Assembly (NCBI RefSeq): GCF_017916325.1
Contig: NC_090163.1
Coordinates: forward strand, 317,501-381,500
DNA from: Leishmania martiniquensis
Lineage: Eukaryota > Euglenozoa > Kinetoplastea > Trypanosomatida > Trypanosomatidae
Direction of reading: 5' to 3'
DNA: 64,000 bases
Positions within the stretch are counted from its first letter, which is position 1, and the number at the start of each line of letters is the position of its first letter. A program made the translations under genes and the position numbers. Of the stretch, positions 11,642 to 22,234 are shown piece after piece. Under the pieces are notes generated by a model. The model had not been told where the DNA came from. It worked only from the letters and a program-made list of their open reading frames with translations, and ran no database searches.

Positions 11642-13974
11642 GTGCGCCGAATGTTCGAAGGCCAGCTCTGGCAACCATCCTGGATGCTCGCCCTCGTGTT
11701 TAGGTTGTGGATTGCGACACTTCTCTACCGGCTTGGCAATGGGTATGCGTACTTCTTTCCTCTTCTCTCTGTCAGCTGGGCAGACACGTGTGCACATGTT
11801 TTTTTTCTTGTGTGTGTGTGCGTGTGCGTGTTCCTCTGGGGCGTGAATCTTTTGCTCGTGCACGTATGTGCCAGCGTTGCTCATATTATCGGCGTCTCGT
11901 CTCCGCTTACACTTTTGAATGCGTACATTGCATCTCTCAAGAGCTTCAAAGCGAAAAAAAAAGAAGAAGCGAAGACACGACAGCGTTAACCCACAATCAG
12001 CGGCGTTCTTCCCCCTCCCCACCCCCTTTCCTCCCTCGGGGGGGGCGGGGGGTCGGCAGCGAAGTGAAGAGGGGGCTTTTATGGAGACCCATCCGGCACA
12101 CGTGCACCTGCTACCTTTGTGCATGCGTGTTGGTGATGTCGCGGTGGGCAGGCCCTGGAAGGGATCGCGCCTTGGCACTTGGGCGGCTACGGGAGGGGGT
12201 TACCTTTTAGTGTTCCCCCCTGCGCTACTACACATGTCTTTCGCGGTGTGGCCCGTGAGGCCTGCAGAGAGCTCCAATGTCTGCTGATCGACTCCTCTCC
12301 TATCCCATCCTCATGGTTTCTGCGCCGCTCTTCTGTGCTCACTGCCATTACCCTTTCACTCAACAAACCGCTGCATCTGCTGATGGGGGGTCGGGTCCGG
12401 TGGGGTGGGGGCATGAGGGAACATTTCCAATGCCTGACTCGGGTCTGCATTGATATGGAACCCCCCTCGCGTCCCTCTCCGCTCCCTCCCGTCACCTCTG
12501 ACCGACTCGGGGCCCACCTACCGGCACGCGCATACGCTTTCATGCCTGGCTATGGTTGCCTAAACCCCTTTCCTCCCACCTTCCAACGCTTGCAGCAGGT
12601 GAAGCAGTGCGTGTGGTATACGCATACATCCGTGGAGGTGGCCTCCCTTGTGCGGGTGTGAGCGTGCGTGTCGAGTCGCGTGCGCCGTCTTCACCGTCTT
12701 TTTCCTCCCCTCCCGCGTCCCTCTTCTCTCCCCCGTGTAGCCTAGCCCCTTTCCCCCTTCTCCCTTTTCGCCCACTTCTTTGACTGCCATCTTTTCCTCT
12801 CTTGAACTTTCCCTCTCGTGTACGCCCCCGTCCCGCCCAGTCTTTTGTGACCTTTTTCTCTTCCTCTCTCTCGACGTGCACCTTCTCTCCCGTTTTTGAA
12901 CTTGGGCACCCCCCTCGTACTTTCCGTTGTACATCAGGTTCGCTCTGTCCTTTGGTCTCGGTTGGCTTATTAGCGTACAGGCGCGCCCCCCTATCTATCT
13001 GCGCCTGTGTGCTGCAGACAGCTGAGCTCCACCACTAGCCCACCTCCGCCCGTCCCCCTTCATTGCCCCTCTCTTTCTCATCCCCCACCGTGACACCGCC
13101 TTTCCCTTTCCCTATCCTCAACACATACCGGTGCACATTGCACCGTTGCTGATCAGTTCTCACCTTTACGCACGAGCTGCGTCTTTCGCGTTTACGCACT
13201 CCGTAGAAGCAGCCACGTGCACACAGATACAGACACGTGTCCTTCTGCAGCCCAGCACACCTTTTAGCCAAGCCCTTACACACAGTACATTTCTCGCGTC
13301 GCTGTGGGCACAAAAAGAAAAGGGGAGCAGGAGACAACGCGTTCTTCGCTTCTGCACACACGTGCACACGCACACGCACACGCACACGCCCCCCCGCCCA
13401 CTCGCTGCTCAATACACACGCAGAGAGAGAGACGTGCTCACAAACGAAGGCGGGTCTCTCCTCTATCTGCTTTTCTGTTCGTCCATCCCTTTCAACTCCT
13501 CGAAAGGACTGTCCATGTGTGTGTGTGTCGTGCGTGGATATTGTGTGCAATGCGAGTGCCTCGCGACCCTGCCACTGCGCCACATATCCTCCTTTCCCCC
13601 TTCATCTTTTTCTTCCTTCTCTCTGTGGTGCTCACCCGTTCTCCGTTGTCGCGCCGGTCTGTTCGTCATCTCTCTCCTTCGTTGCCGTGTATTCTTACGG
13701 AGCTGCTGTTTTGAGCACTGCGTCCGCCTTCCCCCTCTTCCCTCTTGCGGGTCTCTTCCGCTCTTCACACGTATAACTCGATCTCTTCCTCCTCCCCACC
13801 TCTCCCTCGCTTAATCCTGTGACGCACGCCGAGCGAGTACGTTAATTTTTCGCCGCCTGTAACCCCTCTTACGCGCTCTCACTCTCCTCCGCCTTTGGCC
13901 TCGCTTACCGCGTTTCTCTTCTGCTTGTGTGCGGTTGCGGGCTGGCCTTCTTCGCGTTCTCTTTTGTCGTGACG
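11642..13974. other. Intergenic region, 2.3 kb
   Basis: No supported gene. It holds a striking C-tract/G-tract block at 12011-12055, pyrimidine blocks at about 12690-12900 and 13560-13830, and a CA-rich run near 13360-13390. Frames in this area encode only low-complexity Ser/Pro/Cys/Arg peptides. Confidence 0.55.
12011..12055. repeat. C-tract followed by G-tract (hairpin/quadruplex-capable)
   Basis: Runs of 4 to 5 C within 12011-12027 are followed by an uninterrupted run of about 9 G and then a 6-G run by 12052. The two halves can pair with each other, or the G half can stack, so the element is likely structured in DNA or in the 3'UTR RNA of the coiled-coil gene. Confidence 0.65.
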
Positions 13975-16900
13975 ATGCTGCGGTCAGAGGGGGAGGCAGC
14001 AGGCAGCCGCGGTACCGCCGGCGACGCAGACTCCGGTGGCCATCAGGAGAGAGTGTTGACGAGTCCTGAGAGCAGCGCCCCATCCTGGGCCACCGTACCG
14101 AGGAGCAGAAACATGTGTAGCCTTGTCGCCGCTACACCGGATGTAAACGTCAGCGACTGCCAACCGCTGCCGGCCCCACGGACCACGACGACGTGCCATC
14201 TAACAGCGAGCACCATCGTCGGGGTGCCGCTGCATCGAGTCTCTGCGTCGGATTTGTTGAGCCTCGCCGACACCAGAAATTCGCAGAGTGGCGCCAATGC
14301 CTCGGTCGTCTCCGAGGACCACCCGCTACCCTTGTTGACATCGTTGCCCTTCTCTACAGCACCACGGGTCATCAAGTCCGCCGGCAACACGGGCGCTGGA
14401 GTGGATAGCGGCACGGGGGTATCAGGCGCCGCCACCACGGGCGCTGCGACAACGACAAATAGCATTAGCCGGGCCACCTCGTTCGCTGGTCGCTCCATGA
14501 CGCTACTGGAGCGCCGCAACAATCGCGAGCGCAGCGTTCTAAGTCTTTCATGCTTGTCAGGGCTTAATGTAGAGAAGCTGCAGGAGAGCATGCGGGACAC
14601 AAGCCTGGTGCTCGATTCCCAAGCACCGGTACCGGTGCCGCAGGGGTGGTCCAATACAGTCGCCTCGGCGGCGCTCCTGAGTGACTACGCCATGCCATCT
14701 GTGCACGCGCCACCATCAGGGGCGATCCACTCGACTCCAGTGCCGAAAGCGCCTCCCGCTACCTGCCAGCCTCAGTCCCAGACACTGCAACTCCATAGCA
14801 GCGGCGACGACGACAGCGGCTCTCACCACAGCCGCCCCACCTCCACCTCAGATTCTAGAGCCGTCGATACAATCCCCGGCGCGCTGAAGGTGATCGGCTA
14901 CAACATACTCGCGAGCCGGTTAGCATCTACGGACTTGTATCCCTCCTGTCCGCCCATGGCGTTAAGCGAGGAGTACCGACTAAGCCTCATCAAGGAAGAG
15001 CTCCGCCGTGTTGATCCGGACATCCTGCTCTTGGAGGAGATCAGCGTCGCTGTGCATGAGCGCACCCTCGGACCGTATTTGCGATCAGTGCTAGGGATGG
15101 AGGGGCATCACGTTGTCATCACGGACCGGGATGGCAACCCGCGCTGCGCTCCGCTGACGCAGGCGACCAAGACAGCAGCCGAGCTCTCGTCTGGGCTGGC
15201 GATGCCTTTAGGAGTCTCTTGCGGCACTGAAAGAAGGCCGAAATCGGCGAGCATCACTGCCACCGTAGCCGGGATGGCGGCTTGCAACGGCAGCTCCTCC
15301 GCTCGACTTGGCGCCGCAGGTGATGCTACGAAGAGACCCACAGACGCAGGCAAAGGCAACTTCTCGCCCCATCTGCCGCAGCTCGCCGAGCGGTGTTCAA
15401 GCGGCCGCTCCAGTCGGTTGGACAGCAGCGCTCGCGTCTCTCGCTTCCCTGCATACTCGTGCTCGACTCCGCCGAATCAGCAGAAGGGTGAAGATGAGTC
15501 GCTTCTTCTGCACCCGCAGCAAGCTCGCTCGCCGCAAGAGGATTCTTCGGGCTCCTCGCTCGAGGACACGCCCATCAGCACCAAAGCGACGGCGAACGAA
15601 TGCGCGATGCAGCGCAGTAGCAGCACATCGAAGCCCACCAAAGATGCTGCTGCGCGGGCGATCCGGCAGACGAGTTCGCGGCTGCCGCTGCGACCGGCGG
15701 CGCCGACGCCGACAAATGGGTCGGCAGCACAGCCAACAGCGCTTCCACCGGATAAGGCGACTGAGGAGACCCTCAGCCACCGTCGAGTGGAGATGGATGG
15801 AGTAAGCATTTTTTACAAGGCGGCGCGGTTCCGCTTGCTGGAGGTGATGCCAGTACTCTTCAATCGTCTCGCCGCGGCAGAGAAGCGGCTGACCCGCTAT
15901 GAACACGAAAAGCTTCAGGTGAACTCGCACAACGTAGCACTTGTCTTGGTGCTGCAGGACATGCAGGTGATCGGGGTATCTCGCATCTACGTGGTGGCGG
16001 CTGTACATCTCATCTGGCAACGCGTCAACGCTCAGCTGTGGCAGGCGCATCAGCTCCTGCGTGTAATGGAAGAGCTGAAGCTGAAATATTCCAAAGGCTA
16101 CGTGGACCCCATCTACCCAAGTCACCGAGGCTCTGTTGCGTACGACGGGGCGGCTACCCAGCCGCCGAGCATGATTGACACCCCACTGAACCGAGAGGGA
16201 GCGCGGAGGTGCGTGCACGATGACGCCGCATCTCAGCCGCCGCTACCAACGGCGCTGCCGCTGCAGGTGCCGCGCACGCCGTCCGCGCGGCGGCAAAGCG
16301 CTATACCCAGCCGCACCACCACGAACGCCTCCGACCCCGCAGGGGAAAGCGGCGGTAGCAGCTTCTTAAACGTCATCACCGACCGCAGGCACGGCCGGTA
16401 CGCTAGTGTGTGCTCTGGCGCTCCCTCATCCTCAACCACCGCCGTCACATGTATTATCGGTGGTGACTTCAACTCGGAGCGCAGCGGACCGGTCATGGGG
16501 TACCTGTGCACGGGCAGAGTGCCGCGCGGGGCGGAGGTGATGGAGTACTGGCGAGCACCACGATCAGAGTCACCAGTTCAGCTCGACCACACGGATGAGC
16601 GCTACACCGGTGGGGCGACCAGCAGAGAGGCGGCAAACGCGCTACTACCGACGCCTCCACTCCCACCAGCAATGCCACCGCCGGTGCTGTGTGGTGTGCA
16701 GAGCGCGGCAAGGCAGGAGCTGATCAGCTACTCTTTGCGCAATTCGATGCACTCTTCTTTATCTTCGATAGACTCGCTGCCGTTGATGCGGCCGCGCCGC
16801 GCGACCCAGTCTCCACCCCCCGACGCCGAGGGCCTCAGCGCCAGTGCTGCACCAAGAGGCCCAGGTACAGGTGAAGGTCTCTCCTCCCTTCATCCGCACA

Positions 16901-18429
16901 CTCCGCTTAGCAAGCGGCCGTCGCATCTCTACCCGACACGTCTCCCGGACGGCGTGCAATCCCCGCGCAGTGGCGCAGCCGATCCACCCCAGAGGAGACG
17001 CGACATTTCCACAGATATTCCCGTCACCACCCCGAGGTCCGCACGAAGGTCTGGTGGCGCACCGAGTCGGCAGTCCGTTCCCGGGGCGGCCCCGCGCTTG
17101 AGCCGTGGACCTGCCTCTGCGACTCCATCCTCCGCTACCAGTAGCCTCATCGACATGTCGTGCCGCTCTGGGGATGATCACGGGGGTTGCGGTGGTGGCA
17201 GTAGCCTTTCAGTCGTTGCAGCGACGGCATCGACTCATGTACGGGGTACGATACCAGCAAGTCTTGCTTGTCGTCGCAGCTCTGACTCTCAGCCGCCCTT
17301 GCCACTGCCTTTGCTATCGATGAACAGGGCTGCGGCTAAGGTTAACGCTTCCCCAGCGCTCGCACGACGCGCCTCTTCGTCGCCTGAGCGTCAGAAGAGG
17401 GAAAGCGTCGTTCGCCCCGCAAATCAGCGCTCCTACGTACGGCGACGGACCTCACCGGACATCGACACGATCGACAGTAGCGTGCTGGAGCACTACGGTA
17501 GCCATACTGTCAGCGAGAGCGGGAGTATGCTGAGCGCTGCACTCGCCATGAGCAACGCGATGCGACTCACTCTACAGACCGGCAACGACACGCCCAGCCT
17601 GGAGCCAGGCGAATGCGACTGGGAGGACGTGGAGGGCCGTGGCCGAACTCCAATTTCGCGCCAGGTAACCTCCGGCACCTTCTCACGGCCACCGAGCCCC
17701 TCTGAGCGTCACGTGGCGCGGCGGGGCAGCTCAGCTGAGGCCTTGGCGAACGCAGAGGGGAACACCAAGCGGCGACATCGACACCATCTGCTAGCTCCCC
17801 GCGCAGATGCGGACAGCGCCGGCGTCGGCAGTGGTAGCGGCGGCTCTGCGGACCTGAACCTTGGATTAACAGGTGAGACCCGGTCCTCTTTCCAGGGAGA
17901 TTTGGCGTCGCCGGCGTGTCCGCGATCGCGTCCGGTGCGGCGCCAGGCCGGCGCCGCATTCAGTATCGCGGCGCCCGTCTCTACTTCCCCAGAAGCGGTG
18001 CGTCATGTGCCCTCCCCGGCACAGCCGCAGCCGCTGTCAGAGGCCGAGTACGACGCCACGTCTTCCAACGCGTCTGTCTCGCCACCACCGGCGTCCTTCA
18101 TGCGCCTGCCTAAGCTGATTTCCTACATCAACGGCACACCGTCCAGCCCGCCGGTATCTCTCATCGACGACGTTGCGCACACGATCCACTTGAGTGACGC
18201 CTATGCTCCGTACTGCTACCGCCATCCCTCGTGTGTTTCAGCGGTAAACCCGTCCACCAACATGGAAGGTAAAGTGCTCGACCACATACTATACGAGGAC
18301 GAGCATGTTGTATGCGGTGGGGTACTCCGACTCGGAGAGCTTCAGGAGCTTCCGAATGCCCGGGTGCCGAGCGATCACTATATGATTGGAAGTGTGCTGA
18401 TCCCAATCCAGGAACTGCACCGGGCTTGA
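13975..18429 (+). CDS. CCR4/nocturnin-like exonuclease (EEP superfamily) with large inserts
   Basis: 1,484 residues from ATG 13975; the longer frame starts at GTG. After a Ser/Thr-rich N-terminal 300 residues, the endonuclease/exonuclease/phosphatase fold appears in pieces: GYNILA (N310); a CCR4-type stretch with YPSCPPMAL and LLLEEIS (metal-binding E355); DGVSIFYK; VVAAVHLIW (H678); GGDFNS (D831, N833) followed by a CCR4-like CTGRVP; and the final VPSDHYM (D1467, H1468). All catalytic positions of the superfamily are present. The YN..YCP..AL and DFNS...TGRVP context points to the CCR4/nocturnin/Angel branch of poly(A) or phosphodiester exonucleases rather than inositol phosphatases. Two disordered inserts (roughly 390-600 and 850-1390, Ser/Pro/Arg-rich) split the domain. 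There is no Leu-rich repeat as in yeast Ccr4. Confidence 0.88.
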   Translation: MLRSEGEAAGSRGTAGDADSGGHQERVLTSPESSAPSWATVPRSRNMCSLVAATPDVNVSDCQPLPAPRTTTTCHLTASTIVGVPLHRVSASDLLSLADTRNSQSGANASVVSEDHPLPLLTSLPFSTAPRVIKSAGNTGAGVDSGTGVSGAATTGAATTTNSISRATSFAGRSMTLLERRNNRERSVLSLSCLSGLNVEKLQESMRDTSLVLDSQAPVPVPQGWSNTVASAALLSDYAMPSVHAPPSGAIHSTPVPKAPPATCQPQSQTLQLHSSGDDDSGSHHSRPTSTSDSRAVDTIPGALKVIGYNILASRLASTDLYPSCPPMALSEEYRLSLIKEELRRVDPDILLLEEISVAVHERTLGPYLRSVLGMEGHHVVITDRDGNPRCAPLTQATKTAAELSSGLAMPLGVSCGTERRPKSASITATVAGMAACNGSSSARLGAAGDATKRPTDAGKGNFSPHLPQLAERCSSGRSSRLDSSARVSRFPAYSCSTPPNQQKGEDESLLLHPQQARSPQEDSSGSSLEDTPISTKATANECAMQRSSSTSKPTKDAAARAIRQTSSRLPLRPAAPTPTNGSAAQPTALPPDKATEETLSHRRVEMDGVSIFYKAARFRLLEVMPVLFNRLAAAEKRLTRYEHEKLQVNSHNVALVLVLQDMQVIGVSRIYVVAAVHLIWQRVNAQLWQAHQLLRVMEELKLKYSKGYVDPIYPSHRGSVAYDGAATQPPSMIDTPLNREGARRCVHDDAASQPPLPTALPLQVPRTPSARRQSAIPSRTTTNASDPAGESGGSSFLNVITDRRHGRYASVCSGAPSSSTTAVTCIIGGDFNSERSGPVMGYLCTGRVPRGAEVMEYWRAPRSESPVQLDHTDERYTGGATSREAANALLPTPPLPPAMPPPVLCGVQSAARQELISYSLRNSMHSSLSSIDSLPLMRPRRATQSPPPDAEGLSASAAPRGPGTGEGLSSLHPHTPLSKRPSHLYPTRLPDGVQSPRSGAADPPQRRRDISTDIPVTTPRSARRSGGAPSRQSVPGAAPRLSRGPASATPSSATSSLIDMSCRSGDDHGGCGGGSSLSVVAATASTHVRGTIPASLACRRSSDSQPPLPLPLLSMNRAAAKVNASPALARRASSSPERQKRESVVRPANQRSYVRRRTSPDIDTIDSSVLEHYGSHTVSESGSMLSAALAMSNAMRLTLQTGNDTPSLEPGECDWEDVEGRGRTPISRQVTSGTFSRPPSPSERHVARRGSSAEALANAEGNTKRRHRHHLLAPRADADSAGVGSGSGGSADLNLGLTGETRSSFQGDLASPACPRSRPVRRQAGAAFSIAAPVSTSPEAVRHVPSPAQPQPLSEAEYDATSSNASVSPPPASFMRLPKLISYINGTPSSPPVSLIDDVAHTIHLSDAYAPYCYRHPSCVSAVNPSTNMEGKVLDHILYEDEHVVCGGVLRLGELQELPNARVPSDHYMIGSVLIPIQELHRA

Positions 18430-21316
18430 GGTGTGGCTGTCGGAGTAAGCGGGTGGGGTGGGGGTGGGAAAGAGAGGGACAGGGCGGCGTGCGCAAACAC
18501 ACACGCGCACAAATCAGCAGAGGTGCGTGGAGAGGTCGATCGACATGAGTGAGGAACGCTGGACGCTGGCCGTTTTTCACGTTATGCCTCCCTTTCCTCT
18601 TTCTCGCCTCTGTCTCGCACCCCTGCCTCGCCGATTCGATGGTGCTCCTACCAGCTTGGCGGAGGTGCTGTAGAGGCACCAGTGACAGAGGTATCGCCTC
18701 AGAGAAGTCTGCAGGCAGACCTGTGCACCGCGATGTACACAAGCGTGCCAATAGAAGAACGGCCACCGGCATACGCGCGCGCGCCCACTTAAGGGCTATA
18801 CACCTTCTATTCAGCAGGGGTCTAACCCACGCGTGCGTATAAGAGTAGAGACCTAATCATCTCATCCGCTTATATATAGTGCTATGCATTCATATGCATG
18901 GACGGATCCGCACCGAGTGAGCACAGCGCCCTGACGCCGAGTAGGGAAGAGGGAGGAGAGGAGGAGGAGACGGGAGGTCTTCGAAGACCGCGTTGAGGTG
19001 GCGACTGTATTTTTGCGTCTTTATATCTTGGAGAGGGGATGGTGGTGAGCGTTGGGCGGCCGAGGGAGCGAAGAAAGTAATCTGCTCTGGCCTGATCTAC
19101 TTCTTACCTCTCGCTATGGCGGCTTTTTTCCCCTTTCGTATGCACTTAGATGCCTCTCTTCCGTTTTGGTTTTCTCTCCCTCTGCCCCCCTCTCTCTATC
19201 TCTCGCTTCCTCCTCCTCCTCCCAGGGAAGCTTGCATCCACGTGCGTTTCTGTCTCGCTCTCCCTCCCTCCCAGTTCTTGGCTCCTCATGCCTTTGTCGA
19301 GTAAGCGCTTGTATGTGCGTGTGTGTGTTTGTGTGTGCTCCCCCCTCTCTTCACCTCTCTATGTCTTCCATGTACTTCTGCCCTTCCTCTTGTCTGCCCT
19401 TTTTTTTGCGTGGGTTCTTTCGCTCACTTGAGAGCTGAGTGTCCAAACCTCTCTTGCCCCATTTTCGCCGTTGCGTATGTGTATTTGCCTCTCTCCCTCG
19501 ACACACACACACATATATATACGCGTGCGTACGTGTCTCTCTCTCCATCTCTATGTGTCTGTGTTTGTGTGCTTGACCCGATCGCCGTGCGCTTTGCCTC
19601 TGACTTCTGTTTCTCATCCTTCCCTCTCCTTTTCTCTACTCCGCTGCCCCCCCGACGTCGCCCCAGCTGCGGTGGAGTCTGTGGCCTTTTGTCTGTCTGT
19701 GTCGGCCCTCTTCCCCCAGGCTCCGTCTATGTGCCCGTGTAACGAACCTGCGTGAGTGCTACTGTTTTGTGTTTTCCCCCCTTTTTCTTCCGTTTGTGTC
19801 CGCTCATGTTTCGCCCGTGCCGAGTGTCGTCTTCCCCCGCGTTTCTCCGTTCCCTTCTCCCCTCCCCCCTTCGCTCTCCGCGTGACCTCTGCGCTTGTCG
19901 TCCCACTCTCTCTCTCTCTTTCTCCCTCTCGTCCTTGTGTGGGCAGGGGGTGATGATGCGATAGAAAAGGGAGGCGCTCCGGCTGGACACCGGGAGCATC
20001 TGTTTGTTTGGGTCGGAGTGGAGGAAGGCGATGAGGGGCGTGGTATCGGCCGCTCACACCTCTCCTGCTCTCCACTTCTTCACACTTCTTCTTCGACGTG
20101 CCTTTTTTCGCGTTTTTCCTCCGTCTTGACCTCACCCTACCCGGAGATGACGCACCTGAAGCAAAAATGGGAAAGTACCCCTACCTCTCCCACACGAGCG
20201 CATCTCGCGCAGCACACGAGGACCGCCAAAAAAAACGGCAGACGAACGAGATATCGACTGATGGTAGGTGTGTTTAGTGATTCGTTGTCTTGCTGGTCCT
20301 TCTGCTGCGGAGGCGGAAGCTCCTGTTGAGCGTGCCGCTTCTCAGCGTGTTGTCGCTCATGAAGCTGCTCTTTCTCTCGTTGTTGTTGTTTTATTCGTGA
20401 ATGCCTCGTGAGGCGTTTCTTCGTGCAACTGTCGCCCTGAAGCGTAATTATGTATGCCCCCACGCTTCCCATTTCTCTTCGGTTTGGTGCCTACATCCCT
20501 TTTTCCTGCCGTGTACTGTGCTCGATGGCGTCTTTCTCTCTCCTTGTCTTCGTCTTTGCCTCCCTGCCAGTGACCCTCTTCCGTTGTTTTCTGTTTCTCG
20601 GCCCCTTTCCGCCTCTCAACCTAACCCCACATGTACAGTGTTCACTACGCTTTTGGTTACCTGAGGTGCCACATCAATGCACTTCCTCTCTCTCTATCCG
20701 CTTTATCATGCCAGCACAAAGAAACCCATTCCGAATTCGAACATTGAAAAAAACAAAGAAAGGACACGGAGCGAACGGCGACGGAGGCGGGGTACGTGCG
20801 TGTTCTGCTCGGGGCGCAGGCACGCACGCGGTGTCTCCCTCCATTACTCGCTGCTCCTCTGGTGCGCTGCGCGAGTCCTCCTCGTCTACTCACCCCACCC
20901 CCTGTGCCTCTTCCCACCGTTGCCTGCGCCTCGCTCTCCGGGCCGATGAGGGTACGGCGCCTGCTTCACCCCATGCGCATCTCTCCCCTCTCTCTCTTTT
21001 GGTGGTTTCCAAATGTATTTCTTCCCCCTTTTTTCTGTTGCTCGACGAGGGAAAAAGCACTGACACATGACGCTTTTCCGGTCGCCCATACGGAAGCCGC
21101 GCACCTCAACCGCGGTAGTCCACAGCGCATACGTACGCCTGTGTTAGTGTGCGTGTGTGTTCTCTTGCGGCATCTTCTCGCTCCCCGTCACCCCATACGC
21201 GCATGCAGAGACGACTGTGCCACCTCGACACGGGCGCAGGTCCCTGAAGGCAAAGCGAACGAAGACAGACCCCTCCCCTCTCCCCTTTTTCTTTTTTCTT
21301 TTCTTTTCCTTCGCGA
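18430..21316. other. Long gene-free stretch, 2.9 kb
   Basis: No convincing gene. The first 500 bases are mixed sequence with a short AT patch (18870-18880). Then come several pyrimidine blocks (about 19140-19290, 19300-19440, 19600-19660, 19780-19930 and 20980-21060), an ACACAC/ATATAT microsatellite (19501-19521) and an A-rich patch (20740-20765). The multiple polypyrimidine blocks could each serve as splice signals, so a short transcript here is possible. Confidence 0.5.
19501..19521. repeat. CA/TA compound microsatellite
   Basis: Six CA units followed by TA units. Alternating purine/pyrimidine throughout. Confidence 0.85.
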
Positions 21317-22234
21317 ATGACTTCTTCCCGCAAGGGAGACGCCGTTGTGGGCTTCCGCGACGAGAGTACGCTGCTCAACACTGACGACCTCAAACATGCG
21401 TTGGACATCGCCGTCAACCTCGGCCACCCGCCCAGCGACAAGAGTCCCAACGGAACCTACCGACTCTTCGAGGTCCCGTTCACCTGCAAAAGGGCGCTGT
21501 GGGACAACTGGCTCGGCCACCGGCAGGGCGACGCTTTTCAGAATTTCACAGAGAGCGAGCGCGCTCGTGCAGTGCGCGGACTGCTCGTGAAAGCGCTGGA
21601 CATGGACGGGGATGGAAGGATCACGCCAAAGGACCTCCAGCTCCTGTATGAGACCCGACTCACCTCCACGCTCACTCGCCACGAGGACACACTGAACAAA
21701 TGGCTGCCACTCGCCGGACAGTGCGCTTTTGGGGGTTTGATGGGCCTCAGCGTGGGGGCGGTGGCGCGCGGCGCCTACAAGAGAAAATACCGGATCGCTG
21801 GAATTGGCTTTGCTGTGTACACGGGCGCGCAGTATCTCGCACAACAGAACTTTGTGAATCAAAGGCTACTGGAGAAGGCCTTTCGCGAGAAGGTGCGCCA
21901 GCTGGCAGACGTAAACGGGGACGGTGAGGTCAACAGGGAGGACATCAACGCCCTTGTGGAAAATCGAGTGAAGTTCGTCGCGACGAAATTAGGCCCCGGA
22001 GGCCTCGCGCCAGGAATGGCCGGGTATGCCTCACTCGCACTAGGCTTTGCGCGTGGCATCCGCGCCCTCTTAGGTTGCATGTGCGTAGCTGACTTCTTCT
22101 GTTCTGCCGTCTGGGGCGGGAAGCCTCGCTTCGTTACCTCTGCTTCACAGCATGTTGATTTTTTTCATCTCTCCCCCTTTCGCGTGTGCGCCTTGATGCA
22201 CGCTATTCCTTCCGCTCACACCTCACAACGGTAG
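21317..22234 (+). CDS. EF-hand protein with FUN14-like membrane region
   Basis: 305 residues from ATG 21317. Two EF-hand calcium loops are clear: DMDGDGRITPKD at 95-106 and DVNGDGEVNRED at 198-209, both with Asp at positions 1, 3 and 5 (Asn at 3 in the second) and Asp rather than the usual Glu at position 12. Between them (about 129-181) lies a Gly-rich hydrophobic segment, GGLMGLSVGAVARG with a following helix, which resembles the paired small-residue helices of FUN14 proteins. After the second loop comes another Gly/Ala-rich hydrophobic stretch. This suggests a calcium-responsive organelle (mitochondrial outer membrane?) protein; the location is inference. The C-terminal 50 residues are less protein-like, so the stop may lie downstream of an unseen frameshift. 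A long T/C tract touches the start codon. Confidence 0.82.
   Translation: MTSSRKGDAVVGFRDESTLLNTDDLKHALDIAVNLGHPPSDKSPNGTYRLFEVPFTCKRALWDNWLGHRQGDAFQNFTESERARAVRGLLVKALDMDGDGRITPKDLQLLYETRLTSTLTRHEDTLNKWLPLAGQCAFGGLMGLSVGAVARGAYKRKYRIAGIGFAVYTGAQYLAQQNFVNQRLLEKAFREKVRQLADVNGDGEVNREDINALVENRVKFVATKLGPGGLAPGMAGYASLALGFARGIRALLGCMCVADFFCSAVWGGKPRFVTSASQHVDFFHLSPFRVCALMHAIPSAHTSQR

Noticed and set aside
20148..20328. Short frame starting MTHLKQKWES after a pyrimidine tract
   Set aside because: Only about 60 codons, no codon bias, ends in Cys/Gly/Ser repeats. Not enough to call a gene without expression or conservation data.
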